A stretch of 52,530 bases of DNA, from IMG/VR virus record IMGVR_UViG_3300037245_003804, positions 1-52,530 of that record; one strand, given 5' to 3'. The translations under genes were made by a program, and so were the position numbers. This document shows positions 22,221 through 29,737 of the stretch, one piece after another (position 1 is the first letter of the stretch; every line of letters starts with the position of its first letter). The stretch is from a virus. A model generated the notes under the pieces. The model did no database searches. It was given only the letters and a program-made list of their open reading frames with translations, and had not been told where the DNA came from.

Positions 22221-24413
22221 ATGGATAAATTACCAGTTACTTGCGCCGCTCTAGTAAAAGTAAAGGCTAACGAAAAAAACCCATTCCTTAAAAAATGGCC
22301 AAATCTAGTTCATGAAGAAAAAGACCTTTTGTCTCACCATAATAGTGGTGGCAATTTAGGCATAAAAACAAAATTTCACCCCGCTTTTGACATTGATATC
22401 GATGATAATCCCGAACTATGCCACGAAATCTCTACATTCATACAAGAACGGCATTCTCCGTGGTGTGTGCGGAAGCGCTCCAATTCAGCACGCTTTTTAA
22501 TAGCTTTCGAACTGAAAAAGGGTAGTGAACCTTTCAAAAAGCAAGTAATCCCTGTTGATAATGGAAAAATAGAGTTGCTGGCTAATGGTCAACAGTTTGT
22601 AGCGTGGGGTAATCATGATAGTGGGGTACCCTATGAAACCACGATATTTGAGGATAGCGACCCATTAACATCAGAACAATGCCGTGATTTGTTTAACGAT
22701 ATCACCCTTAACTTTGGAATCAATAAGCAAAGATCAGTCATTGACTTAAATACAGCCGATATCCACACCCACGCTGATGTCGTTAAAACTATTATTGATT
22801 GGGATAAAAAGGGCTGTCGTTATGACATGCTCAAAAAGTTAGCCTATATGAATAATAAAGAGGGGGTATCGGATAACTATAATATCAATGCCTTACAAGC
22901 TCTTATGTGGTCAGTACCCGAAGATAAGAGGGATGACGAGTGGCAACTATACATGAAGGAAAATGGGCGCTTAGAACGTCTTGTGACCGATTTAAGCAGA
23001 CTAAAGAAACCCACCATTCCTATCCCATCCAACCCTTTAGAATCCACTACCCCCATTTTCCCCGGCGATACTATTAATGAATGGCCAGAGCCATGGCCAA
23101 TGATATGGGCGGAATGGAAGAAATTCCCCCTGGATTTAAACGAAACCTTGTTATTCCCTACCATGCTTTGTGCGCATGCTTATCTTCTCCGTGGGAACTA
23201 TTTGACTGAATATGGTCGCCGTCCTAACTTTTTCTTCCTTAATTTAGCGCCAAGTACTGCGGGGAAAGACATCAACAGCACGGATGTTATTGCAGATATT
23301 GACGATTATATGAAGTTAAAAGGGGCTATTAACACTCCTTTTACTGAAATGAGAAGCCGAGGCATGAACATTACGGCTGATACCTCATTTTTAGAATCTA
23401 TTGTGGATAACCAATTGTTTTGGATTCACACTGAAGCATCCAATATTTTCAGGCAACTCAAAAATAGTGCCAATAATAGCCACGTAGCGGCTTTATCAGA
23501 TAAAATGATTGAGGTGGTTGATGGGAAAATGATTTCTGGCAAAGCCAAAGCAGGCAAAAAAATCAATAACATCCATGATCCTAACGTACAGATTTTATTC
23601 TATGCTCAGCCTGAAACCATTGAAGATACCATTGATATCCATATGGTGGATAGCGGCTTGTTTGGTCGTTCCATCATCTCTATATTGCCAGAAATTGACC
23701 TTAATATTGATAAATTTGCTTTATTCCAAAGAGAAAGAAAGCATAAACCTGCCCTTTCTGATGAGTTGAGGAATTTTTATATACAAAAATTGAACCACCC
23801 CCAACAAGCATCTAAAACGAGAATTTGTATCCCTGAACATGAAAAAGAAGAAATGGACAAGGAATGGTCAAAAACTAAAATAGCACAATTATTGATAAGT
23901 CATAAACATGATGATTCTATTACAAAATTATTGCTTAGAATGGGTAACCTGGGGGAACAAATCTATACCGTGATTTGCGGGGTCTCTCAGCTGTGGTCCA
24001 TTCTCCACGATAAATTTTACGATCCCATTGAAATAAAGAAATTAATCCCCATCCTTGATTATTGGGTTGATTGTAAAATGTATGCCGTAAAACATCTGAT
24101 AAACTCCGCTATTGATCCACTAAGTGATATCTATCTTGCTGCGATTGCCTCTCTTTTAGAAAGGGGATCGTTTTATAGGAGGCATGCCAACCCATCCCAA
24201 AAAGAGATGTTAGAAGAGGGCTATGTTTCTCGCGCAAAATTAAAGCATCATTTATCAAAAAGTAAGCGGTTGATCCGTTTGTGCTGTAAAGAAACCCATA
24301 AAGGCGACATTTCCGTGCGGTTTGATTCTATCCATCGATCATTAATCTTAAATGGGATAGTTGTTGAAAAGGCATTGAATGAAACGCCTTATGTTGCTAT
24401 TTTAGCGTCTTGA
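22221..24413 (+). CDS. Primase-polymerase + DUF3987 helicase-like replication protein
   Basis: The protein has 730 residues, with an AAGGGGC ribosome site. The N-terminal 1-150 look like an AEP-type primase-polymerase: F-D-I-D-I-D-D (56-62) supplies metal-binding aspartates, and F-V-A-W-G-N-H-D-S-G is near 126. The rest matches DUF3987 proteins, with a degenerate P-loop-like A-P-S-T-A-G-K-D (343-350), where the usual G-K-(S/T) has Asp. No other primase, replicative helicase or polymerase was found, so this is probably the initiator/primase and the phage borrows the host replisome. It has its own promoter and attenuator-like leader. Confidence 0.85.
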   Translation: MDKLPVTCAALVKVKANEKNPFLKKWPNLVHEEKDLLSHHNSGGNLGIKTKFHPAFDIDIDDNPELCHEISTFIQERHSPWCVRKRSNSARFLIAFELKKGSEPFKKQVIPVDNGKIELLANGQQFVAWGNHDSGVPYETTIFEDSDPLTSEQCRDLFNDITLNFGINKQRSVIDLNTADIHTHADVVKTIIDWDKKGCRYDMLKKLAYMNNKEGVSDNYNINALQALMWSVPEDKRDDEWQLYMKENGRLERLVTDLSRLKKPTIPIPSNPLESTTPIFPGDTINEWPEPWPMIWAEWKKFPLDLNETLLFPTMLCAHAYLLRGNYLTEYGRRPNFFFLNLAPSTAGKDINSTDVIADIDDYMKLKGAINTPFTEMRSRGMNITADTSFLESIVDNQLFWIHTEASNIFRQLKNSANNSHVAALSDKMIEVVDGKMISGKAKAGKKINNIHDPNVQILFYAQPETIEDTIDIHMVDSGLFGRSIISILPEIDLNIDKFALFQRERKHKPALSDELRNFYIQKLNHPQQASKTRICIPEHEKEEMDKEWSKTKIAQLLISHKHDDSITKLLLRMGNLGEQIYTVICGVSQLWSILHDKFYDPIEIKKLIPILDYWVDCKMYAVKHLINSAIDPLSDIYLAAIASLLERGSFYRRHANPSQKEMLEEGYVSRAKLKHHLSKSKRLIRLCCKETHKGDISVRFDSIHRSLILNGIVVEKALNETPYVAILAS

Positions 24414-24417
24414 TTGG

Positions 24418-24423
24418 TATAAT
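24418..24423 (+). promoter_or_regulatory. Extended -10 promoter for structured RNA and tRNA
   Basis: TGGTATAAT is an extended -10 element five bases after the replication gene stop. A weak TTGCTA lies 18 bases upstream inside the gene. Transcription would begin at about 24430, at the edge of the RNA hairpin. Confidence 0.65.
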
Positions 24424-24432
24424 AAGCTTAAC

Positions 24433-24517
24433 ATAGCCCCCTCGCCTCTGTGCACATCGAAAGACTCACCATGGTTTTTCGAAAACTCGAGCAGTGCACG
24501 CGCAACTTGGGGGCTAT
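24433..24517 (+). ncRNA. Structured leader RNA directly upstream of tRNA-Pro
   Basis: An 85-base segment closed by a perfect nine-base stem, ATAGCCCCC/GGGGGCTAT. Inside it GTGCAC pairs with GTGCAC (24450-24455, 24494-24499) and TCGAAA with TTTCGA (24457-24462, 24477-24482). The 3' end is six bases from the tRNA 5' end. It has no T arm, so it is not a second tRNA. It could be a small RNA released by RNase P when the tRNA is processed. Confidence 0.6.
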
Positions 24518-24523
24518 TCTCTA

Positions 24524-24600
24524 CGGGGTATAGCGCAGCCTGGTAGCGCATCCGCTTTGGGAGTGGAGGGCCGGGAGTTCAAATCTCCCTACCCCGACCA
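24524..24600 (+). tRNA. tRNA-Pro (anticodon TGG), CCA encoded
   Basis: It folds as a complete cloverleaf: acceptor CGGGGTA/TACCCCG, D arm GCGC/GCGC, anticodon loop TTTGGGA, T arm GGGAG-TTCAAAT-CTCCC, discriminator A and encoded CCA. TGG reads all or most proline codons. It follows the replication gene on the same strand; no terminator is seen before the convergent gene at 24631. Confidence 0.97.
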
Positions 24601-24630
24601 ATCAATAGAACTACATTAAAACACATAAAA

Positions 24631-25059
24631 TCAATTCTTTTTGAGGGGATTATGGTTTTTAGCATAGCTCTTCTCCCTTATGCCACTTTCATTCATTAAA
24701 CTATAAATCTGTTCCTCATACATTCGTTTGCTTATTAAACATTCATATATGGACTCTTTAGAACGATATAGATCGCCTTCAATTAGGACATAGGAATCGC
24801 ATATTTTTTTGTGGGGGTTGGTAATTGTAAATAAACCATATCGTCTTTCTATTTCTTTGGCAATGTTATGGAGCTCAAAAAAACGCTCTAGTTTATCAGT
24901 GTTAACTATGCACGCATCACGTACATTGCGCAATCTATTCAAATAATCAATAGATATTCTACTTATTTCTGCTATGTTTTTATAATTCAAGTTGATCGCG
25001 TATTTTATTAACGTGCATGCGTCATCCATACACATTATAAAGACTTTAGTATCAATCAT
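24631..25059 (-). CDS. Hypothetical protein, partial duplicate of the next gene upstream
   Basis: The start at 25059 overlaps the upstream stop. The protein has 142 residues and resembles the C-terminal two thirds of 25052-25612: N-Y-K-N-I-A-E-I-S-R-I-S is identical in both, followed by (I/L)-x-R-(F/R)-x-(E/Q)-L and S-K-E-S-I-Y-E-C-L-I-S. The W-E-x-C module is missing. N-I-A-E-I-S-R-I-S-x-x-x-L looks like a helix-turn-helix and may bind DNA. It is the last gene of the series and converges on tRNA-Pro. Confidence 0.7.
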   Translation of the reverse strand: MIDTKVFIMCMDDACTLIKYAINLNYKNIAEISRISIDYLNRLRNVRDACIVNTDKLERFFELHNIAKEIERRYGLFTITNPHKKICDSYVLIEGDLYRSKESIYECLISKRMYEEQIYSLMNESGIREKSYAKNHNPLKKN

Positions 25060-25612
25060 TATCCGAACCATCCCCATCCACACACCTAGAGGTGTCAATA
25101 TCAGTATTTATATCTATTATGTTATAAATCTTTTCATCGTCCATTGGATCGCTTATTAAACACTCATATATGGATTCCTTGAATGAGTGATATCGCACCC
25201 TCATGTGGGGGTTAATAGGTGTATAATCTTTATAACGTCTTAGTATTTCTTGTGCTATATCATAAAGCTGGATAAAACGAGTTAGCTGATCGGCGTACAA
25301 TGTGTAGTCGTCGCGCGTCGTATATTTCTTACGCCAGCTAGATAGGCAGCTAACAGATATTCTACTTATTTCAGCTATGTTTTTATAATTCAAACTAAGT
25401 TCTTGTTTTATTAGGTCGCATGCACTGTCTATTTCATGACATTTCATATTTATTTTATCCCATATGCAGTATTTTTCATCCACAATATAACAAAGTGTAT
25501 TTACTGAAATCTTTATGTTTTTTTCTTTTGCTAATGTTTTGCATTCTTCCCATAGCGTTACGCTCTTCCGATGGTCAACATGGTCTGTTATTCCTTTCAT
25601 AATGTCATTCAT
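25052..25612 (-). CDS. WEEC-family module + helix-turn-helix-like domain
   Basis: The start at 25612 is supported by a GGAG site. The protein has 186 residues. It begins with a WEEC unit (V-T-L-W-E-E-C-K-T-L-A-K-E-K-N-I-K-I-S-V-N), then the N-Y-K-N-I-A-E-I-S-R-I-S segment and the S-K-E-S-I-Y-E-C-L-I-S end shared with 24631. The second half could be a DNA-binding domain, which would make this the regulator of the series, parallel to the XRE-WDYF fusion. Confidence 0.7.
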   Translation of the reverse strand: MNDIMKGITDHVDHRKSVTLWEECKTLAKEKNIKISVNTLCYIVDEKYCIWDKINMKCHEIDSACDLIKQELSLNYKNIAEISRISVSCLSSWRKKYTTRDDYTLYADQLTRFIQLYDIAQEILRRYKDYTPINPHMRVRYHSFKESIYECLISDPMDDEKIYNIIDINTDIDTSRCVDGDGSDND

Positions 25613-26024
25613 TGTCAATCTCCTCACTTCCAAAGCCCATAAGCTCGTTTACCTTTTTTGAGCTTCCTGTTAGTAACTCCCCTAACTCCTGGGGTGTTAA
25701 TCGTTTGCTCACTCTTTTATCATACTTGGCTGTACATAGACAATCTTTCAAGTTATGAAAATTCTTTACATCCCTTTCAAGAATATCTACAAAGATAGAT
25801 GGTAAATCTTGGTTTTCTTCGTCAATTTTAGTCATTTCACGCCTTTCCTCGTTTGTTTTAGATATCACATAACTTAAATGTTTGTACTTTAATATAACGT
25901 CTCCTTCAATCCCATAACCATCATTATTTTTATTTGATGATAGTTTATACCCTTTTTTTTTCGCAAATTCTATACACGTTTCCCATAGTGTGGGGCGTCT
26001 GTTTTCTTCTATGATTTCAGTCAT
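25605..26024 (-). CDS. WEEC-family protein with extra C-terminal region
   Basis: The protein has 139 residues. It begins with the family unit (L-W-E-T-C-I-E-F-A-K-K-K-G-Y-K-L-S-S-N) and a Y-K-H-L equivalent of the end motif. The last 60 residues, beginning near L-P-S-I-F-V-D, are not shared with other members. The stop region overlaps the next gene by eight bases. Confidence 0.7.
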   Translation of the reverse strand: MTEIIEENRRPTLWETCIEFAKKKGYKLSSNKNNDGYGIEGDVILKYKHLSYVISKTNEERREMTKIDEENQDLPSIFVDILERDVKNFHNLKDCLCTAKYDKRVSKRLTPQELGELLTGSSKKVNELMGFGSEEIDNE

Positions 26025-26424
26025 TTACACACATTCCTTTTAAACTTCCAATAGTCTTCGCTTCCAAAAACATATATACATCACGAAAACAATCAAAATC
26101 ACATGTAATGCAGCCAAAAACTATCTTATAACTCTCATCATCGTCATTACATGATAGTTTGTACATTCTTTCCTCTGCTATATTTTTATAGTATTCCCAC
26201 TCCAGTATTATGGATCGTACTTTTTCTTCTTCTTCTTTATTTATCTCTTCTGGAATATCCATCATTGTAAATTCTGTTTCATTGCACATTTCCAACCTAG
26301 CTATTCCCCACGTCTGATCATTTGTTGATACTTTGTATCCTCTTTTCTCCGCTGTTTTTTTATAGTGCTCCCACCAACGTATAACGCGTTGTATTTCTTT
26401 TTCTTGTTTGTCAATTTTATTCAT
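26017..26424 (-). CDS. WEEC-family protein, two tandem units
   Basis: The start at 26424 (M-N-K-I-D) is preferred, with AAGGG upstream. The protein has about 135 residues in two units: W-W-E-H-Y-K-K-T-A-E-K-R-G-Y-K-V-S-T-N, and L-E-W-E-Y-Y-K-N-I-A-E-E-R-M-Y-K-L-S-C-N ending with F-R-D-V-Y-M-F-L-E-A. Cys of the W-E-x-C motif is replaced by Tyr in both. Function is unknown. Confidence 0.75.
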   Translation of the reverse strand: MNKIDKQEKEIQRVIRWWEHYKKTAEKRGYKVSTNDQTWGIARLEMCNETEFTMMDIPEEINKEEEEKVRSIILEWEYYKNIAEERMYKLSCNDDDESYKIVFGCITCDFDCFRDVYMFLEAKTIGSLKGMCVND

Positions 26425-26770
26425 CGCCATACCCTTTTAAGAAAGCATATAGCTTATATATGCTATGGAAGCCGTGGCATTCATGTCCGTTATCCGCAAC
26501 AAAACAAAGTGGGTTTACTGAAAGATCTATATTTTTTTCTTTCGCTAATGTTTTGCATTCTTCAAATAGTGTTATTCTATGCCGGTGATCACCATACTCC
26601 TTCAAAAAAGCATATAATTCTTGGAGATCGGTGAACATGCAACCTTTATCGATATCATAACCCCGGTCACTAACTGATAGCGTTATATCTTTATTGCATG
26701 CTATTCCTTTGCATCTATCCCATAGGAGTATGTCAAATAGCGTATTTTCCCTTTCGTCAATTTTATTCAT
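26417..26770 (-). CDS. WEEC-family protein, two tandem units
   Basis: The 117-residue protein has unit 1 from L-L-W-D-R-C-K-G-I-A to L-Y-A-F-L-K-E-Y-G-D, and unit 2 from L-F-E-E-C-K-T-L-A-K-E-K-N-I-D-L-S-V-N to L-Y-A-F-L-K-G-Y-G-D-E. The start and the upstream stop share GATGATGAATAA. A T-L-F-E-E-C-K-T-L-A-K-E-K-N-I string close to one at 25052 points to recent duplication. Confidence 0.75.
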   Translation of the reverse strand: MNKIDERENTLFDILLWDRCKGIACNKDITLSVSDRGYDIDKGCMFTDLQELYAFLKEYGDHRHRITLFEECKTLAKEKNIDLSVNPLCFVADNGHECHGFHSIYKLYAFLKGYGDE

Positions 26771-27239
26771 CATCCATACCTTTTAAGAAATCACATAGTT
26801 TATATATGCTGCTAAAGCAGTAGACATGATATTCTTTATTGATCAAATAATCTTGGCGTTCAAAAAGGATGGGGATCTTATCTTTTTCCGTGAGCTTATA
26901 ACCCTGATCATTCGCCGATAGTTCATATCCTCGTTTAACTGCTATTTCTTTGTATTCTTCCCATGTAAGTACAACGGATAGTGTATCGTCGGGTATGTTA
27001 GCTGACTTTTTAATTTGTTTATCACTGATATGATTATGGACTCTTGCGCATAAGTAAAGATATGGAGAATGTAAACTTGTAAAATTTTGCGTACCCCCAT
27101 ACTCATCAATAATTTTATATTGATAATCCCCACCACTTTCATTTGTTGATATATTTATATTTGTTACGTACGACAATTCCTTACACTCTTCCCATAAACG
27201 TATAATATCTAGTGTGGTTTTTTCATCAATTTTATTCAT
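26763..27239 (-). CDS. WEEC-family protein, two tandem units
   Basis: The start at 27239 (M-N-K-I-D-E) follows GGGTGGCACG; the frame to 27251 adds only four residues. The protein has 158 residues: unit 1 L-W-E-E-C-K-E-L-S-Y-V-T-N-I-N-I-S-T-N, a 40-residue spacer, then unit 2 L-T-W-E-E-Y-K-E-I-A-V-K-R-G-Y-E-L-S-A-N ending in L-C-D-F-L-K-G-M-D-D-E. Function is unknown. Confidence 0.75.
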   Translation of the reverse strand: MNKIDEKTTLDIIRLWEECKELSYVTNINISTNESGGDYQYKIIDEYGGTQNFTSLHSPYLYLCARVHNHISDKQIKKSANIPDDTLSVVLTWEEYKEIAVKRGYELSANDQGYKLTEKDKIPILFERQDYLINKEYHVYCFSSIYKLCDFLKGMDDE

Positions 27240-27423
27240 CGTGCCACCCATCTAAAAAACAACACAAGTCATGGAGATTAATGAATCTGTAACGTTTATC
27301 GACATCATAACCATCTGAACTCACTGATATCTTAATATCTTCATCGCATGCTATTTTTCGGCAGCGCTCCCATAATTTTACATCGTGTAGTACCTTTTTG
27401 TCTTCTCTGGTTATGTTAAGCAT
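27232..27423 (-). CDS. WEEC-family protein, single minimal unit
   Basis: This 63-residue protein shows the minimal unit: K-L-W-E-R-C-R-K-I-A-C-D-E-D-I-K-I-S-V-S, then G-Y-D-V-D-K-R-Y-R-F, then L-H-D-L-C-C-F-L-D-G-W-H-D-E. The end overlaps the next start by eight bases. Confidence 0.75.
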   Translation of the reverse strand: MLNITREDKKVLHDVKLWERCRKIACDEDIKISVSSDGYDVDKRYRFINLHDLCCFLDGWHDE

Positions 27424-27449
27424 CGTCCTACTCCTTTAAGAAAACATAA

Positions 27450-27683
27450 TCACTTATCTGGGTTAAAGTTCCACACCACTTCTTTTAAGTGACGATATAA
27501 ATCACCTAAATATCTGAACTCGTGTATAACGTCTTTCCACGTATCAATTATCTTATAACTATTCTTATCATTCATATTTATTGATAGTTTATGTCCTTTT
27601 GTATCTGCTATTTCTTCTAATTCTTTCCACGTAAGAAGAACACTTAGTGTTGTCCATTCGCTCTCTGTTTTTTCGTCAGTCAT
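27450..27683 (-). CDS. WEEC-family protein, single unit
   Basis: The 77-residue protein contains L-T-W-K-E-L-E-E-I-A-D-T-K-G-H-K-L-S-I-N, Y-K-I-I-D and F-R-Y-L-G-D-L-Y-R-H-L-K-E. It overlaps its upstream neighbour by four bases. Leu replaces the usual Cys. Confidence 0.72.
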   Translation of the reverse strand: MTDEKTESEWTTLSVLLTWKELEEIADTKGHKLSINMNDKNSYKIIDTWKDVIHEFRYLGDLYRHLKEVVWNFNPDK

Positions 27684-27895
27684 TGTAAGACCTCCGTTGC
27701 GCTAAGTAAAAAAAGGTATATTTCCCTTAATTTCATGAATTTGTGATTAATGCCATCAATAATTACTTCATAATCATCATAACTTATTGATAGCTTATAT
27801 TTTTTTTCGAATGCTATGTTTTCGCATCTTTTCCATATAAGTACAATGTATCGCTCCATTTCTGCGCTTTCTTTTTCTTCGTTAGTCATTATCAA
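27680..27895 (-). CDS. WEEC-family protein, single unit
   Basis: The 71-residue protein contains L-I-W-K-R-C-E-N-I-A-F-E-K-K-Y-K-L-S-I-S, then the V-I-I-D-G-I-N-H-K-F-M-K-L-R-E-I-Y-L-F-L end. The initial ATG or a second one two codons later (T-N-E-E-K) may be used. It is close to 27882-28109. Confidence 0.72.
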   Translation of the reverse strand: MIMTNEEKESAEMERYIVLIWKRCENIAFEKKYKLSISYDDYEVIIDGINHKFMKLREIYLFLLSATEVLQ

Positions 27896-28109
27896 ACTCC
27901 TTTTGTTTGTCAGCCTCTCTTTGCATTAACAAGTAACAATGTAGTTTATTTAATTGTCTGAATTTGTATGTAACACCATCTTTAGTTAATTCATAATCCC
28001 ATATAATTGACAGTTTATATCCTTTTTCTTCCACTATTCTTTCGCATTCTTTCCATATCAATATACGGTATTGTGCATTTTCTTCGCTTTCCATTTCTTC
28101 GTTATTCAT
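27882..28109 (-). CDS. WEEC-family protein, single unit
   Basis: The start at 28109 follows GGGAG; the frame to 28205 overlaps the upstream gene heavily. The protein has 75 residues with L-I-W-K-E-C-E-R-I-V-E-E-K-G-Y-K-L-S-I and F-R-Q-L-N-K-L-H-C-Y-L-L. It overlaps the upstream stop by eight bases in the shared GATGAATAA junction. Confidence 0.72.
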   Translation of the reverse strand: MNNEEMESEENAQYRILIWKECERIVEEKGYKLSIIWDYELTKDGVTYKFRQLNKLHCYLLMQREADKQKEFDND

Positions 28110-28359
28110 CGTCCCACTCCCCCATTTGCAGTAAAATAAAAACATCATATACATGCTTGAACGTGTGTGTAATGCCACCATTAACAAGCTGATAGCCGTT
28201 TTCATTTATTGATATTTTTACGTTCCTTTCTTTAGATAACCTTTTACACTGCTCCCACATTATTCCACTCATCTCTAATCGCCTTCTTATTATAGTTTTT
28301 CTCTCATTCTCCATCATGAAGCATTCCTGACGAGCCATACGCGCCGTTATGCTTTCCAT
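28102..28359 (-). CDS. WEEC-family protein, single unit
   Basis: The start at 28359 is preferred because GGGGAG lies nine bases upstream; the ATG at 28368 touches that site. The protein has 85 residues with I-M-W-E-Q-C-K-R-L-S-K-E-R-N-V-K-I-S-I-N, G-Y-Q-L-V-N-G-G-I-T-H-T-F-K-H-V and a G-E-W-D-D-E end. Function is unknown. Confidence 0.72.
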   Translation of the reverse strand: MESITARMARQECFMMENERKTIIRRRLEMSGIMWEQCKRLSKERNVKISINENGYQLVNGGITHTFKHVYDVFILLQMGEWDDE

Positions 28360-28360
28360 G

Positions 28361-28601
28361 TTACTCATCTCCCCAATAACCTATTGTTAATAAAATATGC
28401 ACGCTCTCTGCATGTTTGAAGGTATGTTGATACCCTTCTTTACTGCTTAAAAATTGATAATCAATAACCGTGTAGATATTTTCATTTATTGATAACTCTA
28501 TATTTTTTCCTTTTGCTAATTTTAAGCATTCTTCCCATATAATTTCTTTATTATCTGTTCGTGGTCCGCTGTAACAATGCACTATGTCGCAATCACTCAT
28601 T
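28361..28601 (-). CDS. WEEC-family protein, single unit, first of the series
   Basis: The start at 28601 (M-S-D-C-D-I-V) has GGGGGAA upstream. The protein has 79 residues with I-I-W-E-E-C-L-K-L-A-K-G-K-N-I-E-L-S-I-N, H-T-F-K-H-A-E-S-V and a Y-W-G-D-E end. It shares the H-T-F-K-H segment with 28102-28359. It overlaps the last MDWLK gene by two bases, linking the two families in one operon. Confidence 0.72.
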
Positions 28602-28917
28602 ACCCAAATTCCCCCCATTTTATTTCAATCGCGTTATGTAAAGGATGATTTTCTATTTTATTCAAGTTTGGTGATTTATTGAACGTCATAGAGCTATCGG
28701 GATTCCGTTCGACAAAGGCAATCCATTCCTCGTCTTCGTGGTGGAACATTGAAAAATAGACATAATCAGTGGTCCATATTACAAAGTCACACAAATCTTC
28801 ACTTAATTGCTTTATTTCTTCCCTGCTATAATTGGAGCCAACTACATGATTTTTCCAACTTTCGTTGTTTTGTGCAAGTGATAAATCTATAGATTTTAAC
28901 CAGTCCATACCATTCAT
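28600..28917 (-). CDS. MDWLK-family small protein
   Basis: The protein has 105 residues, or 102 if the second ATG is used. It begins M-D-W-L-K-S-I-D-L-S-L-A-Q-N-N-E-S-W, has Y-S-R-E-E-I-K-Q-L and D-Y-V-Y-F-S, and E-E-W-I-A-F-V-E-R-N-P. Two relatives follow the same plan at 28938 and 29182. Function is unknown; the layout of short helix, then beta strands, recalls the neighbouring families but the sequences differ. Confidence 0.75.
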   Translation of the reverse strand: MNGMDWLKSIDLSLAQNNESWKNHVVGSNYSREEIKQLSEDLCDFVIWTTDYVYFSMFHHEDEEWIAFVERNPDSSMTFNKSPNLNKIENHPLHNAIEIKWGEFG

Positions 28918-28937
28918 TTATAGATTCTCCCGTTTTA

Positions 28938-29165
28938 TCAAAGATTTCGAGGTAAAAAAGAAATCCATTGTTTTCCTTTTTCACAAGATGAAAAATAAAT
29001 ATAATTATAAGTTATTAGTAAAATTTCCCTACTAACTCCTTTTCCCATACAATATTCTTTCATTGCTTCCCTATCATACATATAGCCCACAACATAATTA
29101 TCCCAACTCTCACCATTAACCCAAAGTGCTAAATCCAATTCTTTCAACCAGTCCATTTTTTTCAT
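28938..29165 (-). CDS. MDWLK-family small protein, short
   Basis: The 75-residue protein has M-D-W-L-K-E-L-D-L-A-L-W-V-N-G-E-S-W, Y-D-R-E-A-M-K-E-Y, Y-N-Y-I-Y-F-S and K-Q-W-I-S-F-L-P-R-N. It is the shortest copy and defines the core. Confidence 0.75.
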   Translation of the reverse strand: MKKMDWLKELDLALWVNGESWDNYVVGYMYDREAMKEYCMGKGVSREILLITYNYIYFSSCEKGKQWISFLPRNL

Positions 29166-29181
29166 TCATAGATACTCATGT

Positions 29182-29502
29182 TTAATAGGGATAAGAAGAA
29201 ACCCATTCATATCCTTTCAAGCAATTTGCAAAATAGCCATACTTACGGGTTATTAGTAAAACGCTACTTTTCCTTTGCATGCGATATTTTTTCATTTCTT
29301 CCCTGGAATGCCACGTTACCAATACATCATCTTCCCAGTTTTCATTATTTTTACTAAGCTCTAAATCCAATGCTTTTAGCCAGTTTATTTCAACAGTACT
29401 ATCGCTTACTTGATTTTTGTTAGGGATAGGTTTTTCTTCAATCAATCTTGAATGTTTCTTTTTTGAATTATTTAAGAAATGCTTACTATTATCCATTTTC
29501 AA
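29182..29502 (-). CDS. MDWLK-family small protein with N-terminal extension
   Basis: The protein has 106 residues. A basic, flexible 36-residue lead (K-K-K-H-S-R-L-I-E-E-K) precedes the core I-N-W-L-K-A-L-D-L-E-L-S-K-N-N-E-N-W, H-S-R-E-E-M-K-K-Y and Y-G-Y-F-A...E-W-V-S-S. The extension could be a tether or a nucleic-acid contact. Function is unknown. Confidence 0.75.
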   Translation of the reverse strand: MKMDNSKHFLNNSKKKHSRLIEEKPIPNKNQVSDSTVEINWLKALDLELSKNNENWEDDVLVTWHSREEMKKYRMQRKSSVLLITRKYGYFANCLKGYEWVSSYPY

Positions 29503-29517
29503 ATCTCCAAAGAATGA

Positions 29518-29736
29518 TCATGCCATAACTCTAAATACAAAATAAGGTCCGAACGCAATTATTGAAAGTGCCATCCCTAGCAAAAATACACATATTGCAG
29601 GCCATAAGTTAGGATGATGGTAAAGTGTCGAAATAGCAGACCCACACCAACGTAACAACTTATACCAATGACGACGGCTAGATATAAGTAAAAACAAACC
29701 AATTATACCGTATAATAAAGAAGTAAAAGTAATCAT
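29518..29736 (-). CDS. Small membrane protein, two segments
   Basis: The 72-residue protein has hydrophobic segments at about 3-19 and 45-66, separated by a basic, aromatic loop (R-R-H-W-Y-K-L-L-R-W). It starts one base after the stop of the upstream membrane protein. The small size and two segments would also fit a holin-like or exclusion protein, but it is far from the lysis genes. Confidence 0.65.
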   Translation of the reverse strand: MITFTSLLYGIIGLFLLISSRRHWYKLLRWCGSAISTLYHHPNLWPAICVFLLGMALSIIAFGPYFVFRVMA

Positions 29737-29737
29737 T

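Noticed and set aside
22877-23164. 95-residue minus-strand frame inside the replication gene
   Set aside because: It is antisense to a conserved protein and has no promoter or ribosome site.
24433-24517. A second tRNA upstream of tRNA-Pro
   Set aside because: The length is tRNA-like but there is no T arm, no D arm and no anticodon loop; the closing stem is nine bases.
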